DNA of 64,000 nt from Croceibacterium_A sp044506565 (lineage in GTDB: Bacteria > Pseudomonadota > Alphaproteobacteria > Sphingomonadales > Sphingomonadaceae). The notes under the pieces are model-generated. The model was not told the DNA's origin. It saw only the letters and a list, made by a program, of their open reading frames with translations, and searched no databases. The stretch lies in assembly GCA_044506565.1 (NCBI GenBank), contig JBIQKN010000005.1, positions 3,427 to 67,426 on the forward strand. Direction: 5' to 3'. Within the stretch, counting starts at the first letter, position 1, and each line of letters begins with the position of its first letter. This document shows, one piece after another, positions 50,686 to 59,959 of this stretch. A program made the position numbers and the translations under genes.

Positions 50686-51768
50686 ATGTCCTGGACCAGA
50701 CTTGCCCTGCCCGTAGCCCTGCTGGCGAGTGCCCCGGCAGCCGGCCAGGTGAGCGATTTCCGCCTGCCGCCCGACCAGCCGACGCCGCCGTCCGACGTGC
50801 AGGGGCCGGTGGCGCCCGATGTTCCCGCCTCGCGCCGGCTCGGGCCGCAGCCCACGCCGACTCCGACGGCGAGTCCCCGGCCAGACCCCGCCCCGACCGC
50901 AGAGACGCCCCCGATCGAGGTTCCGGAAGGGTTACAGGCGCTGCCCGCCGCACGGCAGACACCCCGCCCTGCGGCGACCGGTGCACCCGTCACGACGGCC
51001 ACGGCACCCATTCCGGAGGAACTGCCGCCGTCTGAAGGCTCTCCCGCCCCGCTTCCGACGATCGAGCCATCCGCGGCGCTCGAATCCGAAGCCGCGCCGC
51101 GCGAGGGCTCGCAGGGGGACTGGCCGGGCTGGTGGCCGGCGGGGCTGGCCGCGCCGGTCCTGGTTGCCGCGCTGAGCCTCATCGCCTGGCTGCTCCGTCG
51201 TCGCGTAGCAACGCGCAAGCGCGTCGCTCCGGCGACGGTCGAGAGGCCGCGCGTTTCGCCGGGGGCGCCACCGCCGTCCGCGTCCCCCCCGGCCGCCGCG
51301 GAGCCGCTCGACGTCTCGCTCGAGCCGCTACGGTTGAGCCTGACGCTGATCAACGCCACGCTCGCCTACCGGCTCGAGGTCGCCAACCGCGGCGCGACCG
51401 CCCTCATCGGGCTCAGCATAGCGGCCGACATGATTTCCGCGCACGCCTCGCTGAGCCGCGAGGAACAGCTCTCCGGGCCCCGCCCCGACCCGGCGACCGT
51501 GCAGCGCATCGACCGGCTCGAACCCGGGGAGAGCCGGATCATCGCCGGCGAATTTCGCCTGCCGCTCGCGCAGGTCCTGCCGATCCGCCAGGGGAGCGCG
51601 GCGCTGCTCCTGCCATTGGCGCGGTTCCGCGTCGAGGGCGGCGGAGCGGGGCCGGTCGTGCGCACGTACGTCGTCGGCCAGCCTGGGCAGGGCAACGGAC
51701 TGCAGCCATTCCGGCTCGATCTCGGCCCCCGCATCTACCCGCGGCTCGCGCAGCACGCGTTCGCCTGA
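50686..51768 (+). CDS. Pro-rich membrane protein with C-terminal beta domain
   Basis: A 360-residue protein starting at ATG 50686 with a signal-like segment (LALPVALLASAPAAGQ). Residues about 25-155 are a low-complexity Pro/Ala/Thr region. A single TM helix follows (WWPAGLAAPVLVAALSLIAWLL) with a basic stop-transfer. The C-terminal domain (about 220-355) has LEVANRGATALIGLSIAADM and FRVEGGGAGPVVRTYVVG, resembling a beta-sandwich. Such proteins are common in sphingomonads near cell-envelope genes, but the function is not known. Codon use is typical of the window. Confidence 0.7.
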   Translation: MSWTRLALPVALLASAPAAGQVSDFRLPPDQPTPPSDVQGPVAPDVPASRRLGPQPTPTPTASPRPDPAPTAETPPIEVPEGLQALPAARQTPRPAATGAPVTTATAPIPEELPPSEGSPAPLPTIEPSAALESEAAPREGSQGDWPGWWPAGLAAPVLVAALSLIAWLLRRRVATRKRVAPATVERPRVSPGAPPPSASPPAAAEPLDVSLEPLRLSLTLINATLAYRLEVANRGATALIGLSIAADMISAHASLSREEQLSGPRPDPATVQRIDRLEPGESRIIAGEFRLPLAQVLPIRQGSAALLLPLARFRVEGGGAGPVVRTYVVGQPGQGNGLQPFRLDLGPRIYPRLAQHAFA

Positions 51769-51821
51769 CTCGGGCCAGAGGCCGGTTTACCGGGACGCCT
51801 TCACCGGCTACCTCCGCGCTC

Positions 51822-52667
51822 ATGAACGACCTCCTTTCCACCGCCTGGCTCGCCGACCGGCTCGGTGAGCCGGGGGTGGTCGTGGTCGACGCCTCCGCTC
51901 ACCTGCCCGACGCCGGCCGCGACGCACGCGCCGAGTTCGAGGCCGCGCATATTCCCGGAGCGCGATTCCTCGAACTCGAGACGCTGAAGGATCTCGACAG
52001 CCCGGTGCCCGCCGCCCTGCCCACTGCCGCGCAGTTCGCGGCGCGCATGGCCGAGATCGGCGTCAACGATGGCGACCGGGTGGTGATCTACGACGACAGC
52101 GGGGTGAAGACCTCGGCGCGCGCCTGGTTCATCCTCCGGATGCACGGGATCGAGCAGGTCGCGATTCTCGACGGCGGGCTCGGCAAGTGGCGCGCCGAAG
52201 GCCGGCCGCTCGAAGCGGGATCTCATTCCGCTTCGCCCGGCACGGTCCGCCCTCGGGACGGCCCGGGCGCGGTGCGCACCAAGGACGAGATACTCGCCAA
52301 CATCGCCAGCGCCGCCGAGCAGCTCGTCGACGCGCGCGGCGCCGGGCGCTTCACGGGGGTGGAACCCGAAATCCGCCCGGGCATGCCGAGCGGGCACATC
52401 CCGGGATCGCTCAACCTTCCATTCGGACGGATGCTCAAGCCCGATGGCACCTTCCGCGACGAGGCCGGCCTGCGCGCGGCTTTCGCCGAGGCTGGCATCG
52501 ACCTTGCCAAGCCGGTCGTGACGACTTGCGGCAGCGGCGTCACCGCGGCCGTCCTGCTGTTCGCGATGCACCTGCTCGGCAAGGACGACGTCGCACTCTA
52601 CGATGGCAGCTGGAGCGAATGGGGCGCCGACCCCGACACGCCCAAGGCCACGGGTCCGGCGGCTTGA
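51822..52667 (+). CDS. sseA: 3-Mercaptopyruvate sulfurtransferase (two-domain rhodanese)
   Basis: A 281-residue tandem rhodanese. The N-terminal inactive domain begins LLSTAWLADRLGEPGVVVVDAS. The C-terminal domain has Cys236 in the loop CGSGVTA, the signature of mercaptopyruvate sulfurtransferase rather than thiosulfate sulfurtransferase. The C-terminal signature GSWSEWGADPDTP is also present. It transfers sulfur from 3-mercaptopyruvate to acceptors. It overlaps metC by four bases, so it belongs to a sulfur-amino-acid unit. Confidence 0.92.
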   Translation: MNDLLSTAWLADRLGEPGVVVVDASAHLPDAGRDARAEFEAAHIPGARFLELETLKDLDSPVPAALPTAAQFAARMAEIGVNDGDRVVIYDDSGVKTSARAWFILRMHGIEQVAILDGGLGKWRAEGRPLEAGSHSASPGTVRPRDGPGAVRTKDEILANIASAAEQLVDARGAGRFTGVEPEIRPGMPSGHIPGSLNLPFGRMLKPDGTFRDEAGLRAAFAEAGIDLAKPVVTTCGSGVTAAVLLFAMHLLGKDDVALYDGSWSEWGADPDTPKATGPAA

Positions 52668-53869
52668 GCGGGGGCGGCAAGCCACGCAGGCCCGCAACCC
52701 GGCTGGTCGGCGCCGGCCGGCGCGGGGAGTGGACCGGCGCGGTGGTCAATCCCCCGGTCTGGCGCGGCAGCACCCACCTCTACGCCGACAGCGCCGACCT
52801 CGCGCGCGGGCGGCCCAACGAAGACGGGTACTTCTATTACGGCCGCCGCGGTTCGCCCACGCAATGGGCGCTGGCCGAAGCGCTGACCGAGCTCGAGCCG
52901 GGCGCCGACGGGACGGTGCTCTACCCGAGCGGCGTCGCGGCCATCGCCGGGGCGCTGCTGGCGGTGCTCGAAAGCGGCGACACGCTACTGGTGACCGACA
53001 ACGCCTACGAGCCGAGCCGGGTCATGGCCCGCACCCTGCTCGAACCGCTGGGCATCGCGACGCGGTTCTTCGACCCCCTCGACGTGGAGGGCTTTGCCGG
53101 GCTGTTCGATGCGAACACGAAAGCGGTGCTGCTCGAAAGCCCCGGCAGCCTGACGATGGAAGTCTGCGACATCCCGGCGCTCGCCGCGATCGCGCGCGAC
53201 AAGGGCGCGGTGAGCCTGATCGACAACACCTGGGCGAGCCCGCTCGGCTTCCCGGCGCTCGAGCGCGGCTGCGACGTGTCGATCATGTCGCTGACCAAGC
53301 ACGTCGGCGGCCACTCGGACGTGATGATGGGCTCGGCCGCTGCGGGAGGCGAGCTCTACGCGCGGCTCCGGACCCGGGCGCAGTCGCTTGGCCAGGTGGT
53401 TTCTCCCGACGACGCCGCGCTTGCCCTGCGCGGCCTCAGGACGATGGACGTCAGGCTGGAGCGCGAGACGGCGAGTGCGCTGACGATCGCCAAGTGGCTG
53501 CGCGGACGGCCCGAAGTGGCTCAGGTTCTTTGTCCGATGCTCGCGGGCACGCCTGGCCACGCGTTGTGGCAGCGCGACTTCACCGGCGGCTGCGGGCTGT
53601 TCAGCTTCGTCCTCGCAGGCGGGACGCCCGCGAGCCGGGCACGGTTCATCGACGCGCTCGAGCTGTTCGGCATCGGCTACTCGTGGGGCGGCTACGAGAG
53701 CCTGGTCATCCCGTTCGACCCCGCCCGGGCGCGCTCGGCCACGTCGTGGCCGCCTGCCGGCTGGAACCCGCAGGACAAGCTGGGCGTCCGCCTGTCGATC
53801 GGCCTCGAGGACCCGGAGGACCTGATGCAAGACCTCGAACGCGGCTTTGCCGCGCTGGCGCAGGCGTGA
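52664..53869 (+). CDS. metC: Cystathionine beta-lyase (Cys/Met metabolism PLP enzyme)
   Basis: A 401-residue PLP enzyme of the Cys/Met metabolism family. The PLP Lys212 is in SLTKHVGGHSDV, and GRRGSPTQWALAEAL, LYPSGVAAIAGALLAVLESGD and LIDNTWASPL are typical of MetC. The start is TTG 52664, the only suitable one, overlapping the sseA stop (TTGA). It cleaves cystathionine to homocysteine, pyruvate and ammonia. The stop overlaps the following MscS gene's GTG, making a tight sseA-metC-mscS chain. Confidence 0.9.
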   Translation: MSGGGKPRRPATRLVGAGRRGEWTGAVVNPPVWRGSTHLYADSADLARGRPNEDGYFYYGRRGSPTQWALAEALTELEPGADGTVLYPSGVAAIAGALLAVLESGDTLLVTDNAYEPSRVMARTLLEPLGIATRFFDPLDVEGFAGLFDANTKAVLLESPGSLTMEVCDIPALAAIARDKGAVSLIDNTWASPLGFPALERGCDVSIMSLTKHVGGHSDVMMGSAAAGGELYARLRTRAQSLGQVVSPDDAALALRGLRTMDVRLERETASALTIAKWLRGRPEVAQVLCPMLAGTPGHALWQRDFTGGCGLFSFVLAGGTPASRARFIDALELFGIGYSWGGYESLVIPFDPARARSATSWPPAGWNPQDKLGVRLSIGLEDPEDLMQDLERGFAALAQA

Positions 53870-54915
53870 CAGCCCGTCTCAATCCGGCTGTGCCTCCGCC
53901 CGCCGCAACCCCCGCGGCCACCGCCCCCGCCGAACCCCGCGACCTCGGCGGTGTCGATGCGCTGAGGGACGCCGTGACCCAGCAGAGCGACGCTGTCGGC
54001 CAGTTCGTGGCCTGGCTCGATGCGTTCGGCTTCACGCTCGGCTCGACCCGCGTCTCGGCGTGGAGCGTGCTCGTCGTTATCGTCGTGCTGGCCGGGCTGT
54101 TCCTGTTCGCCCGCATCGGCAGCAAGATCGCCCACCGCCTGGTGAGGCGCTTGACCGCGCTCGACCCCGGTGCGCGTGTGCTCGGCGAAAAGCTGCTGTC
54201 GATCGCGATTTGGACCTTCGCGATCCTCGTCGGGATCGACCTCCTCGGGATCGACCTGACCGCGCTGGCGGTGTTCTCGGGCGCCTTCGGCCTCGCAGTC
54301 GGCTTCGGCCTGCAGAAGACCTTCGGCAACCTGCTCGCGGGCATCATCCTGCTGATGGATCGCTCGATCAAGCCGGGCGACGTGATCGCGATCAACGATG
54401 GGGTCACGATGACCGTCGGCCAGGTCAAGAAGATCGGCCTGCGCGCGGTCTCGGTCACCACGCGCGACAAGAAGGAGTACCTGATCCCGAACGAGAACCT
54501 GATGATCAATCAGGTCGAGAACTGGTCGTACAGCTCGCGCGAAGTGCGCATCAAGGTGCCGGTGCGGATCGCCTACGGCAGCGACGTCGAGGTCGTCGAG
54601 CGGCTTATGCTCGAAGCGGCGAAGCAGACCCGCCGGGTGCTCTCCTCCCCCGCGCCGACGGCCTGGCTCCATGGGTTCGGCCAGGACGCGATCGACTTCG
54701 AGGCGCAGCTGTGGATCCGGGACCCTGAGGAAGGCATCGGCAACGTGCGCTCGGACTACCTCAAGACGCTGTGGCGGCTGTTCCGCGACAACGGTGTGCA
54801 AGTGCCTTTCCCGCAGCGCGACATCAACCTGCGCGATACCCCCGAATTGCGCGCGCTGATCGCCGCGATCGGCCAGGCGTCGGCGGAGGAAGCGGGCACC
54901 GAAAAATCGGCCTAA
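53866..54915 (+). CDS. Mechanosensitive ion channel, MscS family (small)
   Basis: A 349-residue MscS protein starting at GTG 53866 (GTGA overlap with metC). After a Pro/Ala-rich N-terminus there are three to four TM segments, then the pore region LAVFSGAFGLAVGFGLQKTFGN and the beta domain with IKPGDVIAI, VTTRDKKEYLIPNENLM and ENWSYSSREVRIKVPVRIAYG. This is the YnaI/MscMJ-like group with the strict NP/ENLM motif. Coupling to metC is unusual but probably only a transcription convenience. Confidence 0.9.
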   Translation: MTARLNPAVPPPAATPAATAPAEPRDLGGVDALRDAVTQQSDAVGQFVAWLDAFGFTLGSTRVSAWSVLVVIVVLAGLFLFARIGSKIAHRLVRRLTALDPGARVLGEKLLSIAIWTFAILVGIDLLGIDLTALAVFSGAFGLAVGFGLQKTFGNLLAGIILLMDRSIKPGDVIAINDGVTMTVGQVKKIGLRAVSVTTRDKKEYLIPNENLMINQVENWSYSSREVRIKVPVRIAYGSDVEVVERLMLEAAKQTRRVLSSPAPTAWLHGFGQDAIDFEAQLWIRDPEEGIGNVRSDYLKTLWRLFRDNGVQVPFPQRDINLRDTPELRALIAAIGQASAEEAGTEKSA

Positions 54916-54983
54916 AGCTGACCTAACCGACGCGACAGGCATTCTCGCTGGCGCGTTGGAGGCTACGGGGTCATCTGCGCCCC

Positions 54984-55754
54984 ATGACCAGAGTGGGCAC
55001 AGTCTACCTCGTCGGAGCGGGCCCGGGCGATCCGGACCTGTTGACGCTGCGCGCGGCCCGCCTGCTCGGCGCGGCCGGACTGGTGGTACACGACGGTCTG
55101 GTCGATCCAGCGGTGCTGGCACTGGTCGGGCCCGGCGCCGAGTTGGTCTCGGTCGCCAAGAGCCGCGCGCGGCACACGCTTCCGCAGCCCGAGATCAACG
55201 CCTTGCTCGTGCGCGAGGCGCGCGCCGGACGCGACGTGGTGCGGCTGAAGGGCGGCGATCCGTTCGTGTTCGGGCGCGGCGGCGAGGAGGCCGAGGCGTG
55301 CCGCGCGGCCGGTGTTCCGGTCGAGGTCGTTCCGGGTGTTACTTCGGCGCTCGGTGCGGCGGCAGCCGCGCAGATTCCGCTGACCCACCGCGAGAGTGCC
55401 AGCATCGTCAGCTTCGTCGCCGGTCAGTGCAAGGGGCTGACCGAGCAGGACTGGGCCGGGCTCGCCGGCAAGGGCCGCACGCTGGTGATCTACATGGGCG
55501 TGAAGACCGCGCCGCAGATCGCCGAGAAGCTGATGGCCGACGGGCTGACGCCCGGCGTGCCGGTGGCGGTGATCGAGAATGCCGCGCGCGCCAACATGCG
55601 CGTGCTGCGCGGGCCGCTCGCGGGGCTGCCCGAACTCGTCGAACGGGAACGGGTGAAAAGCCCGGCCCTGATCATCATCGGCGACGTCGCCGCGCGGGAC
55701 TCCGGGCTCGACGACGCCGCTCTCAAGACATTCGCGCTGGAGGCGCAGGCATGA
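54984..55754 (+). CDS. cobA: Uroporphyrinogen-III C-methyltransferase (SUMT)
   Basis: A 256-residue SAM-dependent methyltransferase. It has the SUMT hallmarks VYLVGAGPGDPDLLTLRAAR, VVRLKGGDPFVFGRGGEE and EVVPGVTSALGAAA. It makes precorrin-2 for siroheme. It is first in the operon SUMT-DUF2849-cysI-DUF934-cysH, where siroheme is the cofactor of the sulfite reductase. It is a stand-alone methyltransferase rather than the trifunctional CysG. Dehydrogenase and ferrochelatase activities must come from elsewhere. Confidence 0.93.
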   Translation: MTRVGTVYLVGAGPGDPDLLTLRAARLLGAAGLVVHDGLVDPAVLALVGPGAELVSVAKSRARHTLPQPEINALLVREARAGRDVVRLKGGDPFVFGRGGEEAEACRAAGVPVEVVPGVTSALGAAAAAQIPLTHRESASIVSFVAGQCKGLTEQDWAGLAGKGRTLVIYMGVKTAPQIAEKLMADGLTPGVPVAVIENAARANMRVLRGPLAGLPELVERERVKSPALIIIGDVAARDSGLDDAALKTFALEAQA

Positions 55755-56053
55755 AGATCCTTACCGGCAACAACCTCAGGAACGGCCGGGTCGTGTGGTG
55801 GGACGGCCAGGGCTGGTCGATCCACGTCGAGGACGCGGTCGACGTCGGCGACCAGGCCGACGCGATTCTCGCCCGCGAGGACGCCGCCTGCCGCGTCAAC
55901 GGCGGCTACGCCATCGACGCCGAGCCCGATCCCTCGGGCCGCGGCGTGCGCCCGGCGCATATCAAGGACCGCATCCGCGCCTACGGCCCGACCGTGCGCC
56001 CGGACCTGACTCTCAAGCCTGCCGACCCCAACGCCGGCACCTGGGTGATCTGA
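55751..56053 (+). CDS. DUF2849 protein
   Basis: A 100-residue protein with the family start MKILTGNNLRNGRVVWWD and an acidic, Asp-rich middle. DUF2849 occurs almost only in alphaproteobacterial sulfate-assimilation operons, between the SUMT and sulfite reductase genes. It overlaps SUMT by four bases and cysI by one. Its role is unknown; a small accessory to the sulfite reductase is plausible. Confidence 0.85.
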   Translation: MKILTGNNLRNGRVVWWDGQGWSIHVEDAVDVGDQADAILAREDAACRVNGGYAIDAEPDPSGRGVRPAHIKDRIRAYGPTVRPDLTLKPADPNAGTWVI

Positions 56054-57687
56054 TGTACAAGTACGACCAATACGACCACGCGATGGTCCGCGCCCGCGTC
56101 GAGGATTTCCGCGACCAGACCCGCCGCCGCATCGAAGGCAAGCTGACCGACGACCAGTTCAAGCCGCTCCGGCTCAAGAACGGCCTCTATCTGCAGCTCC
56201 ACGCCTACATGCTGCGGATCGCGATCCCCTACGGCACGCTTAATTCGACGCAGCTGCGCAAGCTGGCCGAGATCGCGCGGAAGTACGACCGCGGCTACGG
56301 CCACTTCACCACGCGGCAGAACCTGCAGTTCCACTGGATCAAGCTGGAGGACGCGCCCGACATCCTCGGCGAGCTGGCGGACGTCGAGATGCACGCCATC
56401 CAGACCAGCGGCGAATCGATCCGCAACATCAGCGCGGACCATTATGCCGGCGCCGCCGCCGACGAGATCATGGACCCGCGCCCGTGGGCCGAGATGCTGC
56501 GGCAGATGACGACGTTCATGCCCGAATTCAGCTACCTGCCGCGGAAGTTCAAGATCGCGGTGATCGCCGCCAAGGAAGATCGCGCGGCGATGCGCTGGCA
56601 CGATTTCGGGCTGCGGATCGTCAAGAACGACGCGGGCGAGATCGGCTTCGAAGTCTATCCCGGCGGCGGCATGGGACGCACCCCGTTCATCGCCTACAAG
56701 AGCGCCGACTTCGTGCCGCAGCACCAGATCTTCAGCTACCTGCAGGCGGTGCTGCGCGTGTGGAACCGCCACGCGCGGCGCGACAACATCCACAAGCAGC
56801 GGATGAAGATCCTGGTCCACGAGCTCGGCGAGGAGGAGTTCACTCGCCAGGTCGAGGAAGAGTTCCAGCACATCCTGACGCTCAGGAACGACTTCCCGCA
56901 GGCCGAATACGACCGCATCGCCGCCTACTTCACGCCGCCGCCGTTCGAGACCGGACTCAGCGAGGAGATCGACCGTTCGGATCCCGATTTCGCGGTGTGG
57001 GTCGACCAGCAGGTCGTGCCGCACAAGGCGCCGGGCTACGCGATCGCCAACATCAGCCTGAAGGCGATCGGCGGCATCGGCGGCGACATCACCGCCGAGC
57101 AAATGGAAGTCGTGGCCGACCTCGCGGAGCGTTACAGCTTCGACGAGCTGCGCGTGGCGCATACGCAGAACCTGGTGCTCCCGCACGTGCGCAAGCAGGA
57201 TCTCTACGCGATCTGGGAGACGCTGCGCGAGGCCGGGCTGGCCGACGCCAACCTCGACCTGGTGACCGACATCATCGCCTGCCCGGGACTCGACTACTGC
57301 ACGCTGGCCAACGCCCGCTCGATCCCGGTGGCGCAGAAGATCGCGCAGCGCTTCGCCGACCTCGACCGGCAGCGCGATCTCGGCGAGCTGAAGATCAAGA
57401 TCAGCGGCTGCATCAACGCCTGCGGCCATCACCACGCGGGGCACATCGGCATCCTTGGCGTCGACCGGAAGGGCAAGGAGAACTACCAGCTCCTGCTCGG
57501 CGGCTCGGGCGACGAGGAGACCAGCCAGGCCAAGATCACCGGGCCCGGTTTCGACGAGGACGGCGTGGTCGACGCGGTCGAGCGCGCGATCGAGCGTTAC
57601 CGCGAGATCAGGGAGCCGGGCGAGCGCTTCCTCGACACCTATCGCCGCGTCGGCATGGATGAATTCAAGGAGGCGATCTATGGCTGA
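56053..57687 (+). CDS. cysI: Sulfite reductase hemoprotein (assimilatory, siroheme/4Fe-4S)
   Basis: A 544-residue nitrite/sulfite reductase. The [4Fe-4S]-siroheme Cys are Cys410 and Cys416 (CPGLDYC), and Cys453 and Cys457 (GCINACGHHH), in the CX5C-Xn-CX3C pattern. The substrate region has RGYGHFTTRQNLQFHW and QTSGESIRN. The C-terminal domain is preserved. In this operon, sulfite to sulfide is the expected reaction. The electron donor is either ferredoxin or a CysJ-like protein encoded elsewhere; no cysJ is present here. Confidence 0.93.
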   Translation: MYKYDQYDHAMVRARVEDFRDQTRRRIEGKLTDDQFKPLRLKNGLYLQLHAYMLRIAIPYGTLNSTQLRKLAEIARKYDRGYGHFTTRQNLQFHWIKLEDAPDILGELADVEMHAIQTSGESIRNISADHYAGAAADEIMDPRPWAEMLRQMTTFMPEFSYLPRKFKIAVIAAKEDRAAMRWHDFGLRIVKNDAGEIGFEVYPGGGMGRTPFIAYKSADFVPQHQIFSYLQAVLRVWNRHARRDNIHKQRMKILVHELGEEEFTRQVEEEFQHILTLRNDFPQAEYDRIAAYFTPPPFETGLSEEIDRSDPDFAVWVDQQVVPHKAPGYAIANISLKAIGGIGGDITAEQMEVVADLAERYSFDELRVAHTQNLVLPHVRKQDLYAIWETLREAGLADANLDLVTDIIACPGLDYCTLANARSIPVAQKIAQRFADLDRQRDLGELKIKISGCINACGHHHAGHIGILGVDRKGKENYQLLLGGSGDEETSQAKITGPGFDEDGVVDAVERAIERYREIREPGERFLDTYRRVGMDEFKEAIYG

Positions 57688-58159
57688 TAGCGGCAATCCG
57701 ATCCCGCAGGCCACGAGCGAGGCGGACACGCTGCGCTTCCGCGACGATCCGGTTCCCGACGAGCCGGCGGTGAGCCTCGACGCGTTCCTCGATCAGACGA
57801 ACGCCGCCTCGGTGCGCATCGAGGCCGGCGACGACGTGCGCCGCCTGGCGCCGGTGCTCGACCGGGTGCGGCTGGTCGAGGTCGACTTTCCCAAGTTCCG
57901 CGACGGGCGCGGCTTCTCGACCGCGCGGATCCTGCGCGAGATGGGCTATACCGGCGAGATCAAGGCCGTGGGCGACGTGCTGGTGGACCTCGTGTTCTTC
58001 ATGCGCCGCTGCGGCTTCGACAGCTTCGCGCCCGACGTGCCGTTCAACCACGAAGACGTACAGGCGGCGCTGACGCGCTATCCCTACGTCTACCAGCACG
58101 CCGCAGATGCCGCAGTGCCGATCTGGCAACTGCGTCACCCGGAACTGCAGAATGGCTAG
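57680..58159 (+). CDS. DUF934 protein (sulfur assimilation)
   Basis: A 159-residue protein of the DUF934 family, which always accompanies cysI and cysH in alphaproteobacteria. The core is LVEVDFPKFRDGRGFSTARI, then LREMGYTGEIKAVGDVLVD and FFMRRCGFDSF. It overlaps cysI by 8 bases and cysH by 8. Its molecular role is not known; coupling suggests a partner in sulfite reduction. Confidence 0.88.
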   Translation: MADSGNPIPQATSEADTLRFRDDPVPDEPAVSLDAFLDQTNAASVRIEAGDDVRRLAPVLDRVRLVEVDFPKFRDGRGFSTARILREMGYTGEIKAVGDVLVDLVFFMRRCGFDSFAPDVPFNHEDVQAALTRYPYVYQHAADAAVPIWQLRHPELQNG

Positions 58160-58937
58160 CCGCGCGGTCGATATCATCGATACGGGTCCGAGCTTCACCC
58201 AGGCCGAGGCCGACGCGCTCAACGCGCGCTTCGCCGGGGTGGACGCCGGCACGATGCTGCGCGAGCTGTTCGCCGAAGGCGCGCTAGGGCGCGTTGCGGT
58301 GGTCTCCTCGTTCGGCACCGAAAGCGCCGTGCTGCTGCACCTCGTGGCCGAGGCCGATCCGGCCACGCCGGTGATCTTCGTCGATACCCTGAAGATGTTC
58401 CCCGAGACGCTCGCTTACCGCGAGGAACTGACTGCGCGCCTCGGCCTGACGAACTCGTCGGTTGTCCAGCCTGACCCGGCCGTGCTGGCCGCGAAGGACG
58501 AGAACGGGCTGCGCTGGTCGTGGGATCCCGACGGCTGCTGCGAGATTCGCAAGGTCGAGCCGCTCAAGCGGGCCAAGCAGGGCCTCGACGCGTGGATCTC
58601 GGGCCGCAAGGCGTTCCAGTCGGTCACCCGGCAGAACCTCCCGCGGTTCGAGATCGAGGACGGCCGGCTCAAGATCAACCCGCTCGGCGACTGGACCAAG
58701 GACGACCTCGAGGCCTACTTCGCCGAGCACGACCTCCCGCGCCACCCGCTCGAGGCGCAAGGCTACCTCTCGGTCGGCTGCCAGCCGTGCACCAGCACCG
58801 TCGCGCCCGGCGAGGATCCGCGCGCGGGCCGCTGGCGGGGGTGGGACAAGACCGAGTGCGGCATCCATTCGCCCAGCAGCCCGGCAAGCGGGTCCGACGA
58901 AGGCGAGCTGCCTCCGGGGTACGAACCGGCGTTCTGA
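58152..58937 (+). CDS. cysH: Adenylylsulfate/phosphoadenylylsulfate reductase
   Basis: A 261-residue APS/PAPS reductase. It has the [4Fe-4S] Cys set: Cys129-Cys130 (DGCCEIRK) and Cys210, Cys213 (GCQPCT), the arrangement of APS-using reductases that bind a cluster, plus the catalytic Cys236 (ECGIH). The PP-loop region is SSFGTESAVLLHLV. It reduces activated sulfate to sulfite with thioredoxin. The cluster makes APS the likelier substrate, so a separate APS kinase step may not be needed. It ends the operon. Confidence 0.93.
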   Translation: MASRAVDIIDTGPSFTQAEADALNARFAGVDAGTMLRELFAEGALGRVAVVSSFGTESAVLLHLVAEADPATPVIFVDTLKMFPETLAYREELTARLGLTNSSVVQPDPAVLAAKDENGLRWSWDPDGCCEIRKVEPLKRAKQGLDAWISGRKAFQSVTRQNLPRFEIEDGRLKINPLGDWTKDDLEAYFAEHDLPRHPLEAQGYLSVGCQPCTSTVAPGEDPRAGRWRGWDKTECGIHSPSSPASGSDEGELPPGYEPAF

Positions 58938-58959
58938 TTCGCGCGATCAGCCTGCCCGG

Positions 58960-58983
58960 CGGCGGGCGATCCACCGCCCGCCG
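58960..58983. terminator. Possible hairpin terminator between cysH and the epimerase gene
   Basis: 9-bp arms CGGCGGGCG / CGCCCGCCG with a 6-base loop, between convergent genes. There is no T tract on either side, so it may work only as an attenuating hairpin. Confidence 0.4.
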
Positions 58984-59050
58984 GCGGCCGCGCCGATCAG
59001 CTCGAAGCGGGGAAAGCGCCACATCGGGCAGGCCTTGATGCCCAGAGCCG

Positions 59051-59959
59051 CTAGAGCCAGCCCTGCTCGCGATACCAGCGCGCGGTGGCGGCAAGACCCA
59101 CCTCGGTATCGACCTGCGGCCGCCACAGCTCGGCCGGAGGCGCCCTGTCCGGGCTGCTGACCCAGTCGGGATGAACCATGTAGCCGACGCGGTCCGGCGT
59201 CAGCTTGGCGCGGGCGCGGCGCAGGCGGCCGTCGAGCCAGGCACCGGCCCGCATGAGCCGCTCGGGCACCGCCGGGGCCCAGACGCGCCGCCCGACCGCG
59301 CGGCCGATCGCCGCGGCGAGCTCGCTGTGGCTCCACCCGCCTGGGCGTCCGTCGTCGGGCTCGAACTTGCGCCGCAGCACCCCCGGCCAGCCTGGAACCA
59401 GCGCTAGCAACAGCCGCGCGAGGTCCTCGACGTGCAGGAGCGACGCGCGGCCCGCGGGCGGCATCGGCACCACCCCCCAGCGCGCCGCGCGGAACATCTC
59501 GAGGATTTCCCTGTCGCGCGGTCCGTAGATCGCCGGCGGGCGAACGATGGTCCAGGCGAGACCGCTGGCCTCGACAACCTTCTCGGCGTGATGCTTGGAT
59601 TCGCCGTACTTCGACAGTGCAGGCTCGCGCGCGGCGAGCGACGAGACGAACACGAGCCGCGTCACCCCGGCCTTCGCGGCAGCCTCGACCAGCGCTTCGG
59701 TCCCGGCGACGTTGCCGAGGTGGAAACCCATCGGATCGGGCGTGTTGACCACTCCGGCAATGTGCAGCACCGCCTCGGCGCCCGCGACCAGCTCGGCCAG
59801 CGCTTCGCGATCGGCGAGGTCGCCGCGGACCCACTCGACGCCCGCGCAGGGCGCCTGTTCGCGCCGCGCGAGCGCGCGCAGCGGCACTCCCCGACGGCAT
59901 GCCTCGTCGATCACCGCCTGCCCGACGAAGCCGGTGCCGCCGGTGACCGCGATCGTCAC
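59051..59959 (-). CDS. NAD-dependent epimerase/dehydratase family protein
   Basis: A 302-residue extended SDR. The N-terminus has the dinucleotide motif TGGTGFVG, then VLHIAGVVNT. The catalytic YGESK (Tyr-x3-Lys) follows VSSLAAREPALSK, with WTIVRPPAIYGPRD after it. The substrate is not identifiable; members of this type include sugar epimerases and complex I assembly-like NDUFA9 proteins. Its ATG overlaps the proB stop (ATGA), so it is coupled to proB. Confidence 0.85.
   Translation of the reverse strand: MTIAVTGGTGFVGQAVIDEACRRGVPLRALARREQAPCAGVEWVRGDLADREALAELVAGAEAVLHIAGVVNTPDPMGFHLGNVAGTEALVEAAAKAGVTRLVFVSSLAAREPALSKYGESKHHAEKVVEASGLAWTIVRPPAIYGPRDREILEMFRAARWGVVPMPPAGRASLLHVEDLARLLLALVPGWPGVLRRKFEPDDGRPGGWSHSELAAAIGRAVGRRVWAPAVPERLMRAGAWLDGRLRRARAKLTPDRVGYMVHPDWVSSPDRAPPAELWRPQVDTEVGLAATARWYREQGWL

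Noticed and set aside
58947..59090. Short minus-strand frame after the epimerase stop with a basic C-terminus
   Set aside because: It lies out of frame over the epimerase end, lacks a start signal and has no recognisable family.
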